Origin: RGIG3009 sp045653425 | GTDB lineage: Bacteria; Bacillota; Clostridia; Oscillospirales; Acutalibacteraceae | NCBI GenBank assembly: GCA_045653425.1 | Contig: JAZOLU010000012.1 | Location: 1 to 37,421 of the forward strand | DNA length: 37,421 nucleotides | Direction of reading: 5' to 3' | Part shown: piece after piece, positions 14,732-23,100 of the stretch | Position numbering within the stretch: position 1 is the first letter of the stretch | Layout of the letters: the number at the start of each line of letters is the position of its first letter | Made by a program: the position numbers and the translations under genes | Notes under the pieces: generated by a model | What the model saw: only the letters and a program-made list of their open reading frames with translations | What the model was told of the DNA's origin: nothing | The model's database searches: none

Positions 14732-15864
14732 TGCGTACGCCTCCTTTGCAATGTTGCCGCCGCTTCGTACAGTGCCGCCGCCAAAGCGCGCACCTCGTCT
14801 TCCGTATTCTCACAGCAAAAACTCACGCGCAACGAGGAATCAATCTCCGCCGCCGGTAACCCCATGGCTTCCAGCACCGGACTGTGTTTGCCCTTGGAAC
14901 ACGCCGAACCGGACGATACGTATATCTCCCGCTCCGCCAAAAAATGCAGCAGCGTTTCACTGCGAATACCCGGTACCGAAAAATGCACAATATACGGCAC
15001 ACCTTGCGGCGGCAAATGCCACCGAATATCGGGCAACTCTGCCAATTCACGGCGTAAAGTATCCCGCAACGATTGGTAGTGCGCTTGTTGCGCCGCAAAC
15101 GGTGCTACCGCAGCCGCCGCGGCACCAAACCCAACCAATGCGGGCAACGGCTCTGTCCCGCCGCGCAACCCGCGCTCTTGACCGCCGCCAAACACACGCG
15201 GTGCAATGCGCACACCACGGCGCACGTACAACGCGCCACACCCTTTGGGCCCGTGCAGTTTGTGCCCGCTTAACGAGAGCAAATCCACGCCCCAACGCTC
15301 CGCTTTTATCGGCAGTTTGCCCGCCGCTTGCACACAATCGGTATGGAACAACGCCTGCGGTGCCCGCTCGCGCACCAACGCCACCATAGCGGGAATATCA
15401 AACCGCGCGCCGGTCTCGTTATTCACCGCCATCACGCTCACCAGCGTGGTGTCCGCCGTGCACGCCGCCGCTATCTGTTCGGGCATAATGGTGCCGTCGG
15501 CATTGGGTGCCACGCGCGTTACCGTCCAGCCCTGCCGCTCCAATTCGTCAAAGCACGCCGCTACCGAGGCGTGCTCCACCGCAGTGGTCACCGCCACCGG
15601 CGGACGACGGCGGCACGCCTCCGCGCCGCCTAAAATAGCCAGGTTGTTCGCCTCGGTTCCCCCGCCGGTAAAAAGTATCTGTTCCGCTTTCGCGCCAACC
15701 AGAGCCGCCACCGCACCGCGTGCGGCATTCAACTCCTGCTCCGCCCGCACACCCATGGTGTGCAGCGAGGACGGGTTGCCGTACACCTCGGTCATCACAC
15801 GTGTCATTTGCGTGACCGCCGCCGCACACACCGCGGTGGTGGCACTGTTGTCCAAATACGCCAT
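14728..15864 (-). CDS. cysteine desulfurase (NifS/IscS family, NifZ-like)
   Basis: A 378-residue PLP-dependent enzyme that takes sulfur from cysteine and passes it on as a persulfide. Motifs are the YLDNSATT N-terminus, His98 in VEHAS, the PLP Lys202 in SGHKLHGPKG, and the catalytic Cys322 in SSGSACSKG. I chose the ATG at 15864 because AAAGGAGAGG lies just upstream and the family starts there; the frame is open to 15903. Its position in one operon with thiI suggests a role as sulfur donor for tRNA thiolation, like NifZ of B. subtilis, rather than general Fe-S assembly, as no iscU/sufU gene is adjacent. Confidence 0.93.
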   Translation of the reverse strand: MAYLDNSATTAVCAAAVTQMTRVMTEVYGNPSSLHTMGVRAEQELNAARGAVAALVGAKAEQILFTGGGTEANNLAILGGAEACRRRPPVAVTTAVEHASVAACFDELERQGWTVTRVAPNADGTIMPEQIAAACTADTTLVSVMAVNNETGARFDIPAMVALVRERAPQALFHTDCVQAAGKLPIKAERWGVDLLSLSGHKLHGPKGCGALYVRRGVRIAPRVFGGGQERGLRGGTEPLPALVGFGAAAAAVAPFAAQQAHYQSLRDTLRRELAELPDIRWHLPPQGVPYIVHFSVPGIRSETLLHFLAEREIYVSSGSACSKGKHSPVLEAMGLPAAEIDSSLRVSFCCENTEDEVRALAAALYEAAATLQRRRTQ

Positions 15865-15914
15865 CTCGTCCTCTCCTTTCCGGCTCGGGGCAGAATTTTT
15901 CACAATACAAAGTC

Positions 15915-15943
15915 ATCATACCACATTTTTCACCATTTGACAA
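15915..15943 (-). promoter_or_regulatory. promoter of the desulfurase-sortase-thiI-cinA-aro operon
   Basis: The minus strand has TTGTCA (15943-15938), a 17-bp spacer and TATGAT (15920-15915). It lies about 50 bp upstream of the ATG at 15864 and downstream of the rpsI terminator. Spacings of the following genes are all under 60 bp, so this may drive all seven. Confidence 0.8.
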
Positions 15944-15970
15944 CCGTCTGCACATTACAATGTTGTTACC

Positions 15971-16005
15971 AAAAAGAAAAAAGACCTCCGAACAAGTCGG
16001 AAGTC
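15971..16005 (-). terminator. terminator of rplM-rpsI
   Basis: On the minus strand GACTTCCGA/TCGGAGGTC form a 9-bp stem (16005-15983, one G-U pair, 5-nt loop) followed by TTTTTTCTTTTT. It begins 17 bp after the rpsI stop codon. Confidence 0.9.
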
Positions 16006-16022
16006 TCCGTAAAAACCGCTGA

Positions 16023-16427
16023 TTAACGTTTGGAGAACTGCGGCGCACGACGAGCGGCTTTGAGGCCGTACTTCTTGCGTTCCTTCATTCTCGGGTCGCG
16101 GGTCAAGAAGCCCGCCTTTTTCAGCGTGGAACGCAGTTCATCGCTGTTGTACTGCAACAACGCGCGCGCCACACCGTGACGGATAGCACCGGCTTGGCCG
16201 GTCACACCGCCGCCGCCAACGCGGCACTCAATGTCGAACTTTTCAGTCAAACCGGTGAGAGTCAGGGGCTGACGCACAATAACTTTCAACGTTTCCAGAC
16301 CAAAATAATCGTCAATATCACGACCGTTGATGGTCACTTTGCCGGTGCCGTTGTACAAACGCACACGCGCAACAGACTTTTTACGACGGCCGGTACCGTA
16401 AAAATACGGTCTTTTATTGTAATCCAT
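16023..16427 (-). CDS. rpsI: 30S ribosomal protein S9
   Basis: A 134-residue S9. The family motif YFYGTGRRKKSVARVRLYNGTGKVTINGRD-type text opens the protein, the GGGVTGQAGAIRHGVARAL region is in the middle, and the C-terminus is DPRMKERKKYGLKAARRAPQFSKR. The last Arg touches P-site tRNA. I prefer the second in-frame ATG (16427), which has GAGGGAGG 8 nt upstream; the first (16445) overlaps the rplM stop and lacks a site. Confidence 0.96.
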   Translation of the reverse strand: MDYNKRPYFYGTGRRKKSVARVRLYNGTGKVTINGRDIDDYFGLETLKVIVRQPLTLTGLTEKFDIECRVGGGGVTGQAGAIRHGVARALLQYNSDELRSTLKKAGFLTRDPRMKERKKYGLKAARRAPQFSKR

Positions 16428-16444
16428 GTGAACAACCTCCCTCA

Positions 16445-16873
16445 TTAAAACTCAAACGCTTCGGGCTTTTGTGCAGCGTGCTCGTGCTGCGCACCGGCAT
16501 ACACGCGCAACCGCGTGCTTGCCTGACGACCCAACGTGTTTTTGGGAATCATGCCGTTCACGGCAAGTTCCATCGCCTTTTCGGGACGCTGCGCCATTAA
16601 GGTGGCGTATTTGGTCTCTTTCAGGTTGCCAATCCAACCCGTGTGACGGTACCAAACTTTTTGTTCCAACTTCTTACCCGTGAGAACCGCTTGCGCACAG
16701 TTAATGATAATAACGTGGTCGCCGCAATCCACATGAGGAGTGAAGGTGGGCTTGTGTTTTCCGCGGAGCAACACGGCGGCCTGAGCAGCCACACGACCCA
16801 GCGGCTTACCGGCGGCATCGATAACATACCATTTACGCTCGACCTGGCCGGCTTTTGCCATATACGTGGACAT
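16445..16873 (-). CDS. rplM: 50S ribosomal protein L13
   Basis: A 142-residue L13, an early assembly protein of the large subunit. Typical segments are VERKWYVIDAAGKPLGRVAAQAA, LLRGKHKPTFTPHVDCGDHVIIIN, the KVWYRHTGWIGNLKE loop, and the AVNGMIPKNTLGRQASTRLRVYAG region. It precedes rpsI, the normal pairing across bacteria. ATG at 16873 with AGGAGGT upstream. Its own promoter lies 45-73 bp upstream. Confidence 0.97.
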   Translation of the reverse strand: MSTYMAKAGQVERKWYVIDAAGKPLGRVAAQAAVLLRGKHKPTFTPHVDCGDHVIIINCAQAVLTGKKLEQKVWYRHTGWIGNLKETKYATLMAQRPEKAMELAVNGMIPKNTLGRQASTRLRVYAGAQHEHAAQKPEAFEF

Positions 16874-16917
16874 GGTGAAAACCTCCTGCTTTTAATATCT
16901 TTTTTCACAGCTTGCCT

Positions 16918-16946
16918 ATCATAACACACTCATTTTCGGCTGTCAA
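16918..16946 (-). promoter_or_regulatory. rplM-rpsI promoter
   Basis: A near-consensus sigma-A promoter on the minus strand: TTGACA (16946-16941), 17-bp spacer, TATGAT (16923-16918). The predicted leader is short, about 35-40 nt. Confidence 0.88.
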
Positions 16947-16989
16947 GAGCCAATTTCCGGATTTTTTAATTTATATCCCTTTCTCTCTC

Positions 16990-17027
16990 GTTTTCTCTTG
17001 TTTTCTCTTTTGTTTTCTCGGTTTCTC
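16990..17027 (+). repeat. pyrimidine tract with GTTTTCTC repeats
   Basis: The gap between rplM and radC has a C/T-rich tract on the plus strand from about 16960 to 17050. Exact GTTTTCTC copies begin at 16990, 17000 and 17012, and a variant follows near 17020. Just after it is an inverted pair, TTTTTCGA near 17043 and TCGAAAAA near 17080. The spacing of about one helical turn could matter for DNA bending, but the role is unknown. Confidence 0.5.
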
Positions 17028-17091
17028 ATTTTCTATTTCACTTTTTTCGAAGTGCTTTTTTGCACACTGTCGGCTTTTGTCGAAAAACACT

Positions 17092-17119
17092 TTGCTTTTA
17101 CAGCATAGTTTGGTATAAT
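17092..17119 (+). promoter_or_regulatory. radC promoter
   Basis: The plus strand has TTGCTT (17092-17097), a 16-bp spacer and a consensus TATAAT (17114-17119). The ATG of radC follows 32 bp downstream, with AAGGAGGAG as ribosome binding site. Confidence 0.75.
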
Positions 17120-17151
17120 ACAACTATATCAATCAAAAAGGAGGAGTTGGT

Positions 17152-17868
17152 ATGTCGGGTGGCGTTCACGACGGTCATCGCGAACGGCTAAAAGCCCGCT
17201 TTTTAGAGCACGGGCTGGAATCGTTTGAACCGCACCAAGTGCTGGAACTTCTCCTCTTTTACTCCATTCCGCGGCGGGATACCAATCCGCTGGCGCACGA
17301 ATTGCTCAAAACGTTTGGGTCTCTGCCCGCCGTGTTGGATGCCGACGTGCAAGATTTGTGTCGCGTAAAAGGCATTTCCGAGCACAGTGCCACTCTGTTG
17401 CGGTTGTGCGGGCAACTGCTCAAACGCTATCACCACGAAAAATTGAATAACCACACCACTTTTTCCACCGTGGAAGAAATCGGAGAATATTTGTACCCTC
17501 AGTTTGTGAATGAATCGGTAGAGAAAACCATTATGCTCTCCTTTAACAACCGTTGGGACTTGCTTGGTTGCGACGTGTTAAGCACCGGCACGGTTTCGTG
17601 CACAGATGCACGTCTGCGCGAAATTATCACAAACGCCTTGCGCCACCAAGCCACGGGTGTGGTGCTGGCACACAATCATCCGGCGGGGTTTGCCGTTCCC
17701 TCCACGCAGGATTTGAACGCCACGCGCGACATTAGCAAAGCACTCAAAATGGTGGACATTGACTTGCTTGACCATATGGTGTTTGCGCGGGACGACTATA
17801 TCTCTATGCGCCAATCCCCCACCTTTGCCGCCCTGTTTTCCGAAATGGCAACCCGCCACAACCGATAA
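17152..17868 (+). CDS. radC: RadC/UPF0758 family JAB-domain protein
   Basis: A 238-residue protein of the RadC family. An N-terminal helix-hairpin-helix-like region (about residues 25-90) is followed by a JAB1/MPN-type metal-binding domain, with the signature HNHP (His174, His176), Ser184 and Asp187, and an upstream Glu expected from the family. The name comes from an early repair phenotype in E. coli that was later assigned to recG; the true role remains uncertain. It has its own promoter and is followed by a hairpin terminator, so it is probably transcribed alone. The gene faces away from rplM. Confidence 0.9.
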   Translation: MSGGVHDGHRERLKARFLEHGLESFEPHQVLELLLFYSIPRRDTNPLAHELLKTFGSLPAVLDADVQDLCRVKGISEHSATLLRLCGQLLKRYHHEKLNNHTTFSTVEEIGEYLYPQFVNESVEKTIMLSFNNRWDLLGCDVLSTGTVSCTDARLREIITNALRHQATGVVLAHNHPAGFAVPSTQDLNATRDISKALKMVDIDLLDHMVFARDDYISMRQSPTFAALFSEMATRHNR

Positions 17869-17892
17869 AGAACAGATAAAACGCCGTGCCCA

Positions 17893-17930
17893 TAGCCACG
17901 TGTTCTTAAGGACACGTGGCTAGTTTTATT
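17893..17930 (+). terminator. hairpin after radC
   Basis: TAGCCACGTGT/ACACGTGGCTA form a perfect 11-bp stem with an 8-nt loop at 17893-17922, followed by GTTTTATT. It lies 24 bp after the radC stop. The U-run is short, so termination may be partial, which matters for whether the hairpin array downstream is transcribed. Confidence 0.7.
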
Positions 17931-18105
17931 CGCCTTCGGCAGGTTTGTGGCGAATAAAATAGCACTAAAACCGATAGGTTTTAATAACACTTTGCCGTTA
18001 GGCAAAATATAACTGTGAGACTCGTCTCACAATATCACTTCTTTAAGATAGGTAAAAGGATTTTAGGTTCTCCTAGCAAATGGGAAATGTGCCATACATT
18101 TTCCC
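17924..18105 (+). other. array of short hairpins with similar linkers
   Basis: This non-coding stretch holds successive inverted repeats. H1: TTTTATTCGCC/GGCGAATAAAA at 17924-17959. H2: TAAAACC-GATA-GGTTTTA at 17966-17983. H3: TTTGCC-GTTA-GGCAAA at 17991-18006. H4: TGTGAGA-CTCG-TCTCACA at 18014-18031. A weak H5: TAGG-TTCT-CCTA at 18064-18075. H6: GGGAAATGT and ACATTTTCCC at 18082-18105, with one bulge. The gaps around H2-H4 are TAGCAC, ATAACAC, ATATAAC and ATATCAC, so hairpins and linkers alternate with a period of about 23-25 nt. Different stems with similar linkers suggest selection for structure. It could be a non-coding RNA or a processed 3' region; I cannot name a family. Confidence 0.6.
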
Positions 18106-18131
18106 TGCTTGTTACGGTATAAGACAAAAGT

Positions 18132-18164
18132 AAAAGATGCACGAAATTTTCGTGCATCTTTTTT
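18132..18164. terminator. bidirectional terminator between radC region and symporter
   Basis: AAAAGATGCACGA/TCGTGCATCTTTT form a 13-bp stem with a 5-nt loop (18132-18162), with T-runs on both strands. It closes the hairpin array on the plus strand and the convergent symporter gene on the minus strand. Confidence 0.88.
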
Positions 18165-18216
18165 ATTGTCCTTAGCAACCCTACCCAATAGGCACGGCGC
18201 TTTTGTTTATGGTTTG

Positions 18217-19752
18217 TTAACCCTCAACCGTTTGTTTTTCTTTTTCCCTTTTTGTCTGTTCGTAGGAGAGCATCGCCTCCACCGCCTTGCCTTTCAGTTC
18301 GCGCTGAACGTAGTTTTTGGTAATTTTCACCACCAACGGAGACAACGCCAACACGCCAATCAAGTTGGGAAGCATCATCAATCCGTTAAAGGTATCCGAA
18401 ATATCCCACGCGAGCGACGACGTCATAACGGCACCCAGCATAATGGTGGCAATGTGAATCAATTTGAATACCACCGTTGTTTTTGTGCCGAACAGATACT
18501 CCCACGCTTTGGTGCCGTAATGCGACCAACCCAGCACCGTGGTAAACGCAAACAAGAACATCGCAATCGCTACAAATCTTTCGCCCAAATTACCCCAAGA
18601 GAACACACTGTTAAACGCGCCGCCCACCAGCGTCGCATCGGTATACCCCGACAAAATTTCACCGGTCTGCATATCGTAAACGCCGGAAGTGAGCACCACC
18701 AACGCGGTCATGGTACAAACCACCATCGTGTCGGCAAACACTTCAAAAATGCCCCACATTCCCTGCTTAACCGGCTCTTTCACGTTGGAATTGGAGTGTA
18801 CCATTACCGAAGAACCCAAGCCGGCTTCGTTGGAAAATACGCCGCGCTTAACGCCTTGCGTCACCACTTTGCTGATTACGGTACCCACACCGCCGCCAAT
18901 CGCGGCAATGGGCGAAAACGCATTCACAAAAATGGCACGGAACGCCGGCAGAATGTTGGCATAGTTGATACCGATAATCACCAAACTGCCCGCCACAAAC
19001 AGCACCACCATAAGCGGTACAATTTTTTCGGCAACCGAAGCAATGCGCTTTAACCCGCCCAAAATAATCAACGAAGCCAGCACCACAAGAACGGCACCGA
19101 TAATGACGTTGTACAACGAAACGCCACCCAACACCTGAACCGAGGACAACGCCGGCACGTCAAACGCACTCACCACGTTGGCAACAATTTTGTTCACCTG
19201 TCCCATACTGCCAATGCCGAGCGATGCCAATAACGTGAAAATGCAGAAAAGCACCGCCAGCACCGAACCGACAATTTTCATTCCCTTTTTGCTGCCCAAA
19301 CCGTCGCGCAGATAGTACATCGCACCGCCGGACCACTCACCGTGTGTATTCTTGCGGCGATAATACAAACCCAGCACGTTTTCGGAATAGTTGGTCATCA
19401 TACCAAAAAAGGCCGCAACCCACATCCAAAACACCGCGCCCGCGCCACCAATGCAAATAGCGGCGGAAACACCCGCAATGTTACCGGTACCAATCGTTGC
19501 CGCCAACGCCGTGCACAACGCTTGGAACGGAGAAATCGCGCCTTTTTCGCGCGTGTGGCCGATAACCTCTTTTTTGAACAAACTGCCAACTGTGTGCTTA
19601 ATCCAAAGCTTTATGTGGGAAACCTGAAAAAACTTGGTACAGCACGTCATTACCACACCGGAAAAAATTAGCAACCACAAGCCCACTTTGCTCCACACAA
19701 CGCCGTTGATAGCGTTGTTAACGGTTTCCAACCCCTTAAAAAACTGTTCCAT
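18217..19752 (-). CDS. sodium:alanine/glycine symporter (AGCS family)
   Basis: A 511-residue membrane protein of the AGCS family (relatives AlsT, DagA), which takes up alanine or glycine with sodium. Hydrophobic helices run through the chain, with the family regions GAISPFQALCTALAATIGTGNIAGV near residues 92-116, FWMWVAAFFGMMTNYSENVL, and SNEAGLGSS in the second half. ATG at 19752 follows AGGAGGG. The upstream tandem glycine riboswitch makes glycine the likely substrate or signal. A riboswitch that turns genes on with glycine would fit import for catabolism, while an off switch would limit uptake; the sequence alone does not decide which. Confidence 0.93.
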   Translation of the reverse strand: MEQFFKGLETVNNAINGVVWSKVGLWLLIFSGVVMTCCTKFFQVSHIKLWIKHTVGSLFKKEVIGHTREKGAISPFQALCTALAATIGTGNIAGVSAAICIGGAGAVFWMWVAAFFGMMTNYSENVLGLYYRRKNTHGEWSGGAMYYLRDGLGSKKGMKIVGSVLAVLFCIFTLLASLGIGSMGQVNKIVANVVSAFDVPALSSVQVLGGVSLYNVIIGAVLVVLASLIILGGLKRIASVAEKIVPLMVVLFVAGSLVIIGINYANILPAFRAIFVNAFSPIAAIGGGVGTVISKVVTQGVKRGVFSNEAGLGSSVMVHSNSNVKEPVKQGMWGIFEVFADTMVVCTMTALVVLTSGVYDMQTGEILSGYTDATLVGGAFNSVFSWGNLGERFVAIAMFLFAFTTVLGWSHYGTKAWEYLFGTKTTVVFKLIHIATIMLGAVMTSSLAWDISDTFNGLMMLPNLIGVLALSPLVVKITKNYVQRELKGKAVEAMLSYEQTKREKEKQTVEG

Positions 19753-19766
19753 TTCTTTACCCTCCT

Positions 19767-19798
19767 AAAAAACAAACCGCGCCAAACAGCGCGGTTTG
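19767..19798 (-). terminator. riboswitch expression-platform terminator
   Basis: On the minus strand CAAACCGCGC/GCGCGGTTTG form a 10-bp stem with a 6-nt loop (19798-19773), followed by six Ts (19772-19767). It lies between the second glycine aptamer and the symporter ribosome binding site, so regulation is probably by transcription termination. Confidence 0.88.
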
Positions 19799-19830
19799 CA
19801 AAACACAAAAGAACACCGTTACCGGTGTGT

Positions 19831-20007
19831 GTCCTTTGTCCTTTTGCCTGAGAGATTCACGCTGCCAGCGTTTTGCCCCTTCGGCCCTCATCATACAATG
19901 AGTGTCTCCAAAGTCCTATCTGTTAACAGTCCCCGTCTTAACAGACACCTGAGAGTGTTACTCCTTCGGTTGCGGCCCGCCGCATTTCCTGCCAACATCA
20001 TTTAGGC
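19831..20007 (-). promoter_or_regulatory. tandem glycine riboswitch
   Basis: The minus strand shows two glycine aptamers. The first, 5' one has ACCGAAGGAGTAAC, then CTCTCAGG and GGGGACTG. The second has GGAGACACTC, GGCCGAAGGGGCAAAACG, AATCTCTCAGGCAAAAGGAC. The CCGAAGG-AG/GG-AA and CTCTCAGG-AAAAGGAC motifs are hallmark conserved sequences of glycine riboswitches. The second aptamer is the more canonical. A GCC/GGC pairing segment at the 5' edge near 19991-20007 may be the leader helix known as P0. Confidence 0.93.
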
Positions 20008-20026
20008 GTATTCGGTTATATTCATC

Positions 20027-20055
20027 ATTATAATCTCTTTTTGTCGAAAGCGCAA
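20027..20055 (-). promoter_or_regulatory. promoter of the riboswitch-symporter unit
   Basis: The minus strand has TTGCGC (20055-20050), a 17-bp spacer and a consensus TATAAT (20032-20027). The start would fall about 15 nt before the first aptamer. Confidence 0.75.
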
Positions 20056-20083
20056 CCCTTTTTTCTGAACTTGCCTCTCAAAC

Positions 20084-20115
20084 ACAGTGGCGCCTTCCGC
20101 AGAAGGCGCCACTGT
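20084..20115 (-). terminator. strong hairpin after the pyruvate oxidoreductase gene
   Basis: ACAGTGGCGCCTTC/GAAGGCGCCACTGT form a perfect 14-bp stem with a 4-nt loop, 26 bp after the stop codon. On the minus strand the following sequence is GTTTGAG, a poor U-run, so it may act as a 3' stabiliser as well as a terminator. Confidence 0.7.
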
Positions 20116-20141
20116 TAAACTAATACGGTTTTAAGCGAAGA

Positions 20142-23100
20142 TTAGTCGTTATACAACGCCTGCAACTTCTGCAAATGCTCGTATTTCTTCATCGCCGCGG
20201 TCTCCGCTTCGGAGAACAACTCCTCGGCACGTTCGGGGAACGAACGAGTCAGCGACGAATAACGCGCTTCGTTCATAATGAAGTCGCGATAGCTGGTGGA
20301 CGGTGCCTTGCTGTCAATAACGAACTTCTTCTCGGCAGCCGGGTTAAAGCGGAACATATTCCAGTAACCGCATTCCACAGCCTTCTTCATCTCCGCTTGG
20401 CAGTTCACCATACCACCCTTAATGCTGTGCATCTCGCAGGGGGAGTAGCCGATAATCAAGGACGGACCCGGATACGCTTCGGCTTCCGCAATGGCCTTAA
20501 TGGTCTGGTTCATATCGGCGCCCATCGCAATCTGTGCCACGTACACGTAGCCGTAAGACATGGCAATTTCCGCCAAGCTCTTCTTAGCAATCGCTTTACC
20601 GGCCGCGGCGAACTGTGCCACCTGACCAATTTGAGACGCCTTGGATGCGTGACCACCGGTGTTGGAGTACACTTCGGTGTCAAACACCATAATGTTCACG
20701 TCTTCACCGGATGCCAACACGTGGTCCACGCCGCCGAAACCGATGTCGTAAGCCCATCCGTCGCCACCGAAAATCCACACGGATTTCTTGGACAGATACT
20801 CTTTCTTTTCCAAAATAGCTGGTGCTGTCGGGCAACCCTCAGCCGCCGCCTTTTCCAGTTCAACAATCAACGCCTTGGTTGCTTTCGCATTGTCGGCACC
20901 GTTGTTAACCGAGTTCAAATACGCTTCCGCCGCGGCCTTGAATTCCGCCGAGGCCTTGTCGGATTCCGCCATAGTGCCCACCTGCTCAATCAAGCTGGCA
21001 CGAATGGCTTTTTGACCCAAGTACATACCAAAGCCGTGCTCGGCGTTGTCCTCAAACAAGGAGTTCGCCCACGCAGGACCGTGGCCCTCTTTGTCTACCG
21101 TGTAGGGAGAGGTTGCCGCAGGGCCGCCCCAAATGGAGGAGCAACCGGTGGCGTTGGAGATATACATACGGTCACCAAACAACTGGGTGATAAGGCGGGC
21201 ATACGCCGTTTCGGCGCAGCCGGCGCAAGAACCGGAGAACTCCAACAACGGACGCTTGAACTGGCTACCAATAACCGTGTTGCTCTGCACTTCGGGCTTA
21301 TCTGCCACTTCGGCCACGCAGTAATCAAACACTTCCTGCTGGTCTTGCTGCGACTCGCGCGAAACCATTTTGAGCGAGTTGGTCGGGCACACGCCCACGC
21401 AAACGCCGCAACCCATACAATCCATCGGGGAAATGGCCAGCGTGTAGGTGTAGTTGGTTTTAATAACCGGCTTAGGAGCTTTTTTCATTGCTTCGGGAGC
21501 CGCCGCTACTTCTTCCTCGCTCAGCGCAAAGGGACGAATGGTGGCGTGCGGGCACACAAACGAGCAACGGTTACACTTGGCGCAGGTTTCTTCCTCCCAA
21601 GAGGGAACCATCACGGCCACACCGCGTTTCTCGTACGCGGCAGCACCCAACTCAAACGTACCGTCTGCGTGGTCCACAAACGCGGACACCGGCAGCGAAT
21701 CGCCGTCCATCTTACCCACCGGTTTCATAATGGTATCCACCATTTTCACCAGTTTGGCAGGACCGTTCTCGCTCTCCTGAACCGTATCGTCCACAGCCTC
21801 GGCCCAAGTGGCGGGCACGTCAATCTTCACAAACGCGGTCGCGCCGGCATCAATTGCCTTGTGGTTCATTTCCACAATATCCATACCCTTTTTGGAGTAG
21901 GACTTGGTGGCAGCGTCTTTCATATACTGAATGGCTTCTTCCTGCGGCATAACCTTAGCCAGCGTGAAGAACGCCGACTGCAAAATGGTGTTGGTACGTT
22001 TGCCCATACCAATCTGCATAGCCAAATCAATGGCGTTAATGGTGTACAACTGCACGTTGTTGTTAGCAATATACCGCTTGGTATCCGCCGACAAGTGGTT
22101 GTCCAACTCCTCCGGACTCCACTGGCAGTTAATCATAAACACGCCGCCCGGTTTAACGTCGTTCACCATCTGATAGCCCTTAAGCACATAAGAGGGGTTG
22201 TGGCACGCCACAAAGTCCGCCTTGTTAATGTAGTAGGGGCTCTTAATCGGCTGGTCACCAAAACGCAAGTGCGAAATGGTAATACCGCCGGTCTTTTTGG
22301 AGTCATACTGGAAGTACGCTTGCACATACTTATCGGTATGGTCACCAATAATCTTAATGGAGTTCTTATTCGCGCCAACGGTACCGTCGCCGCCCAAGCC
22401 CCAGAACTTACACTCAATGGTGCCGGCAGCCGCCGTGTTGGGGGCTTCTTCCTCATCCAAGGACAAATGCGTTACGTCGTCGTTAATGCCAATGGTGAAC
22501 TGCGTCTTCGGCTCGTCCTTGGTCATTTCCTTGTACACGGCAAACACGCTGGAGGGCGGGGTGTCTTTGGAACCCAAACCGTAACGGCCGCCCAACACGC
22601 GAATCCCCGTGCGACCCTGTGCAGCCAACGCCGCCACAACATCCAAATACAGCGGCTCGCCCAGTGCGCCGGGTTCTTTGGTTCTGTCCAGAACGGCAAT
22701 GGCCTTCACCGTTTCCGGAATGGCCGCTACCAAGTGCTTGGCAGAGAACGGACGGTACAAACGCACCTTAATCAAACCCACTTTTTCGCCGGCAGCCGTC
22801 AAGTAATCAATCACTTCTTCCGCCACGTCGCAGAACGAACCCATCGCCACAATCACGCGGTCAGCATCCGGCGCGCCGTAGTAGTTGAACAACTGATAAT
22901 CGGTGCCCAACTTGGCGTTCACTTTGCCCATATACTCTTCCACAATGCCGGGAACGGCGTCGTAGTAAGCGTTGCACGCCTCACGGTGCTGGAAGAAAAT
23001 GTCGCCGTTTTCGTGCGAACCACGCATTACCGGATGTTCCGGATTGAGCGCGCGCTTGCGGAACGCCGCCACGGCATCCATATCGCACATTTCGGCCAAA

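Noticed and set aside
16912..17118. A 68-residue hydrophobic open frame on the plus strand in the rplM-radC gap
   Set aside because: It arises from the pyrimidine tract (Phe, Ser and Leu codons), overlaps the rplM promoter, and has no ribosome binding site.
17893..18165. A CRISPR array as explanation for the repeats after radC
   Set aside because: The stems differ from one another, there is no identical direct repeat of 20 bp or more, and no cas genes are present.
18109..19053. A 314-codon plus-strand frame over the symporter gene
   Set aside because: It crosses a bidirectional terminator and the opposite strand of a membrane protein gene with clear family motifs. Its composition is that of an antisense shadow.
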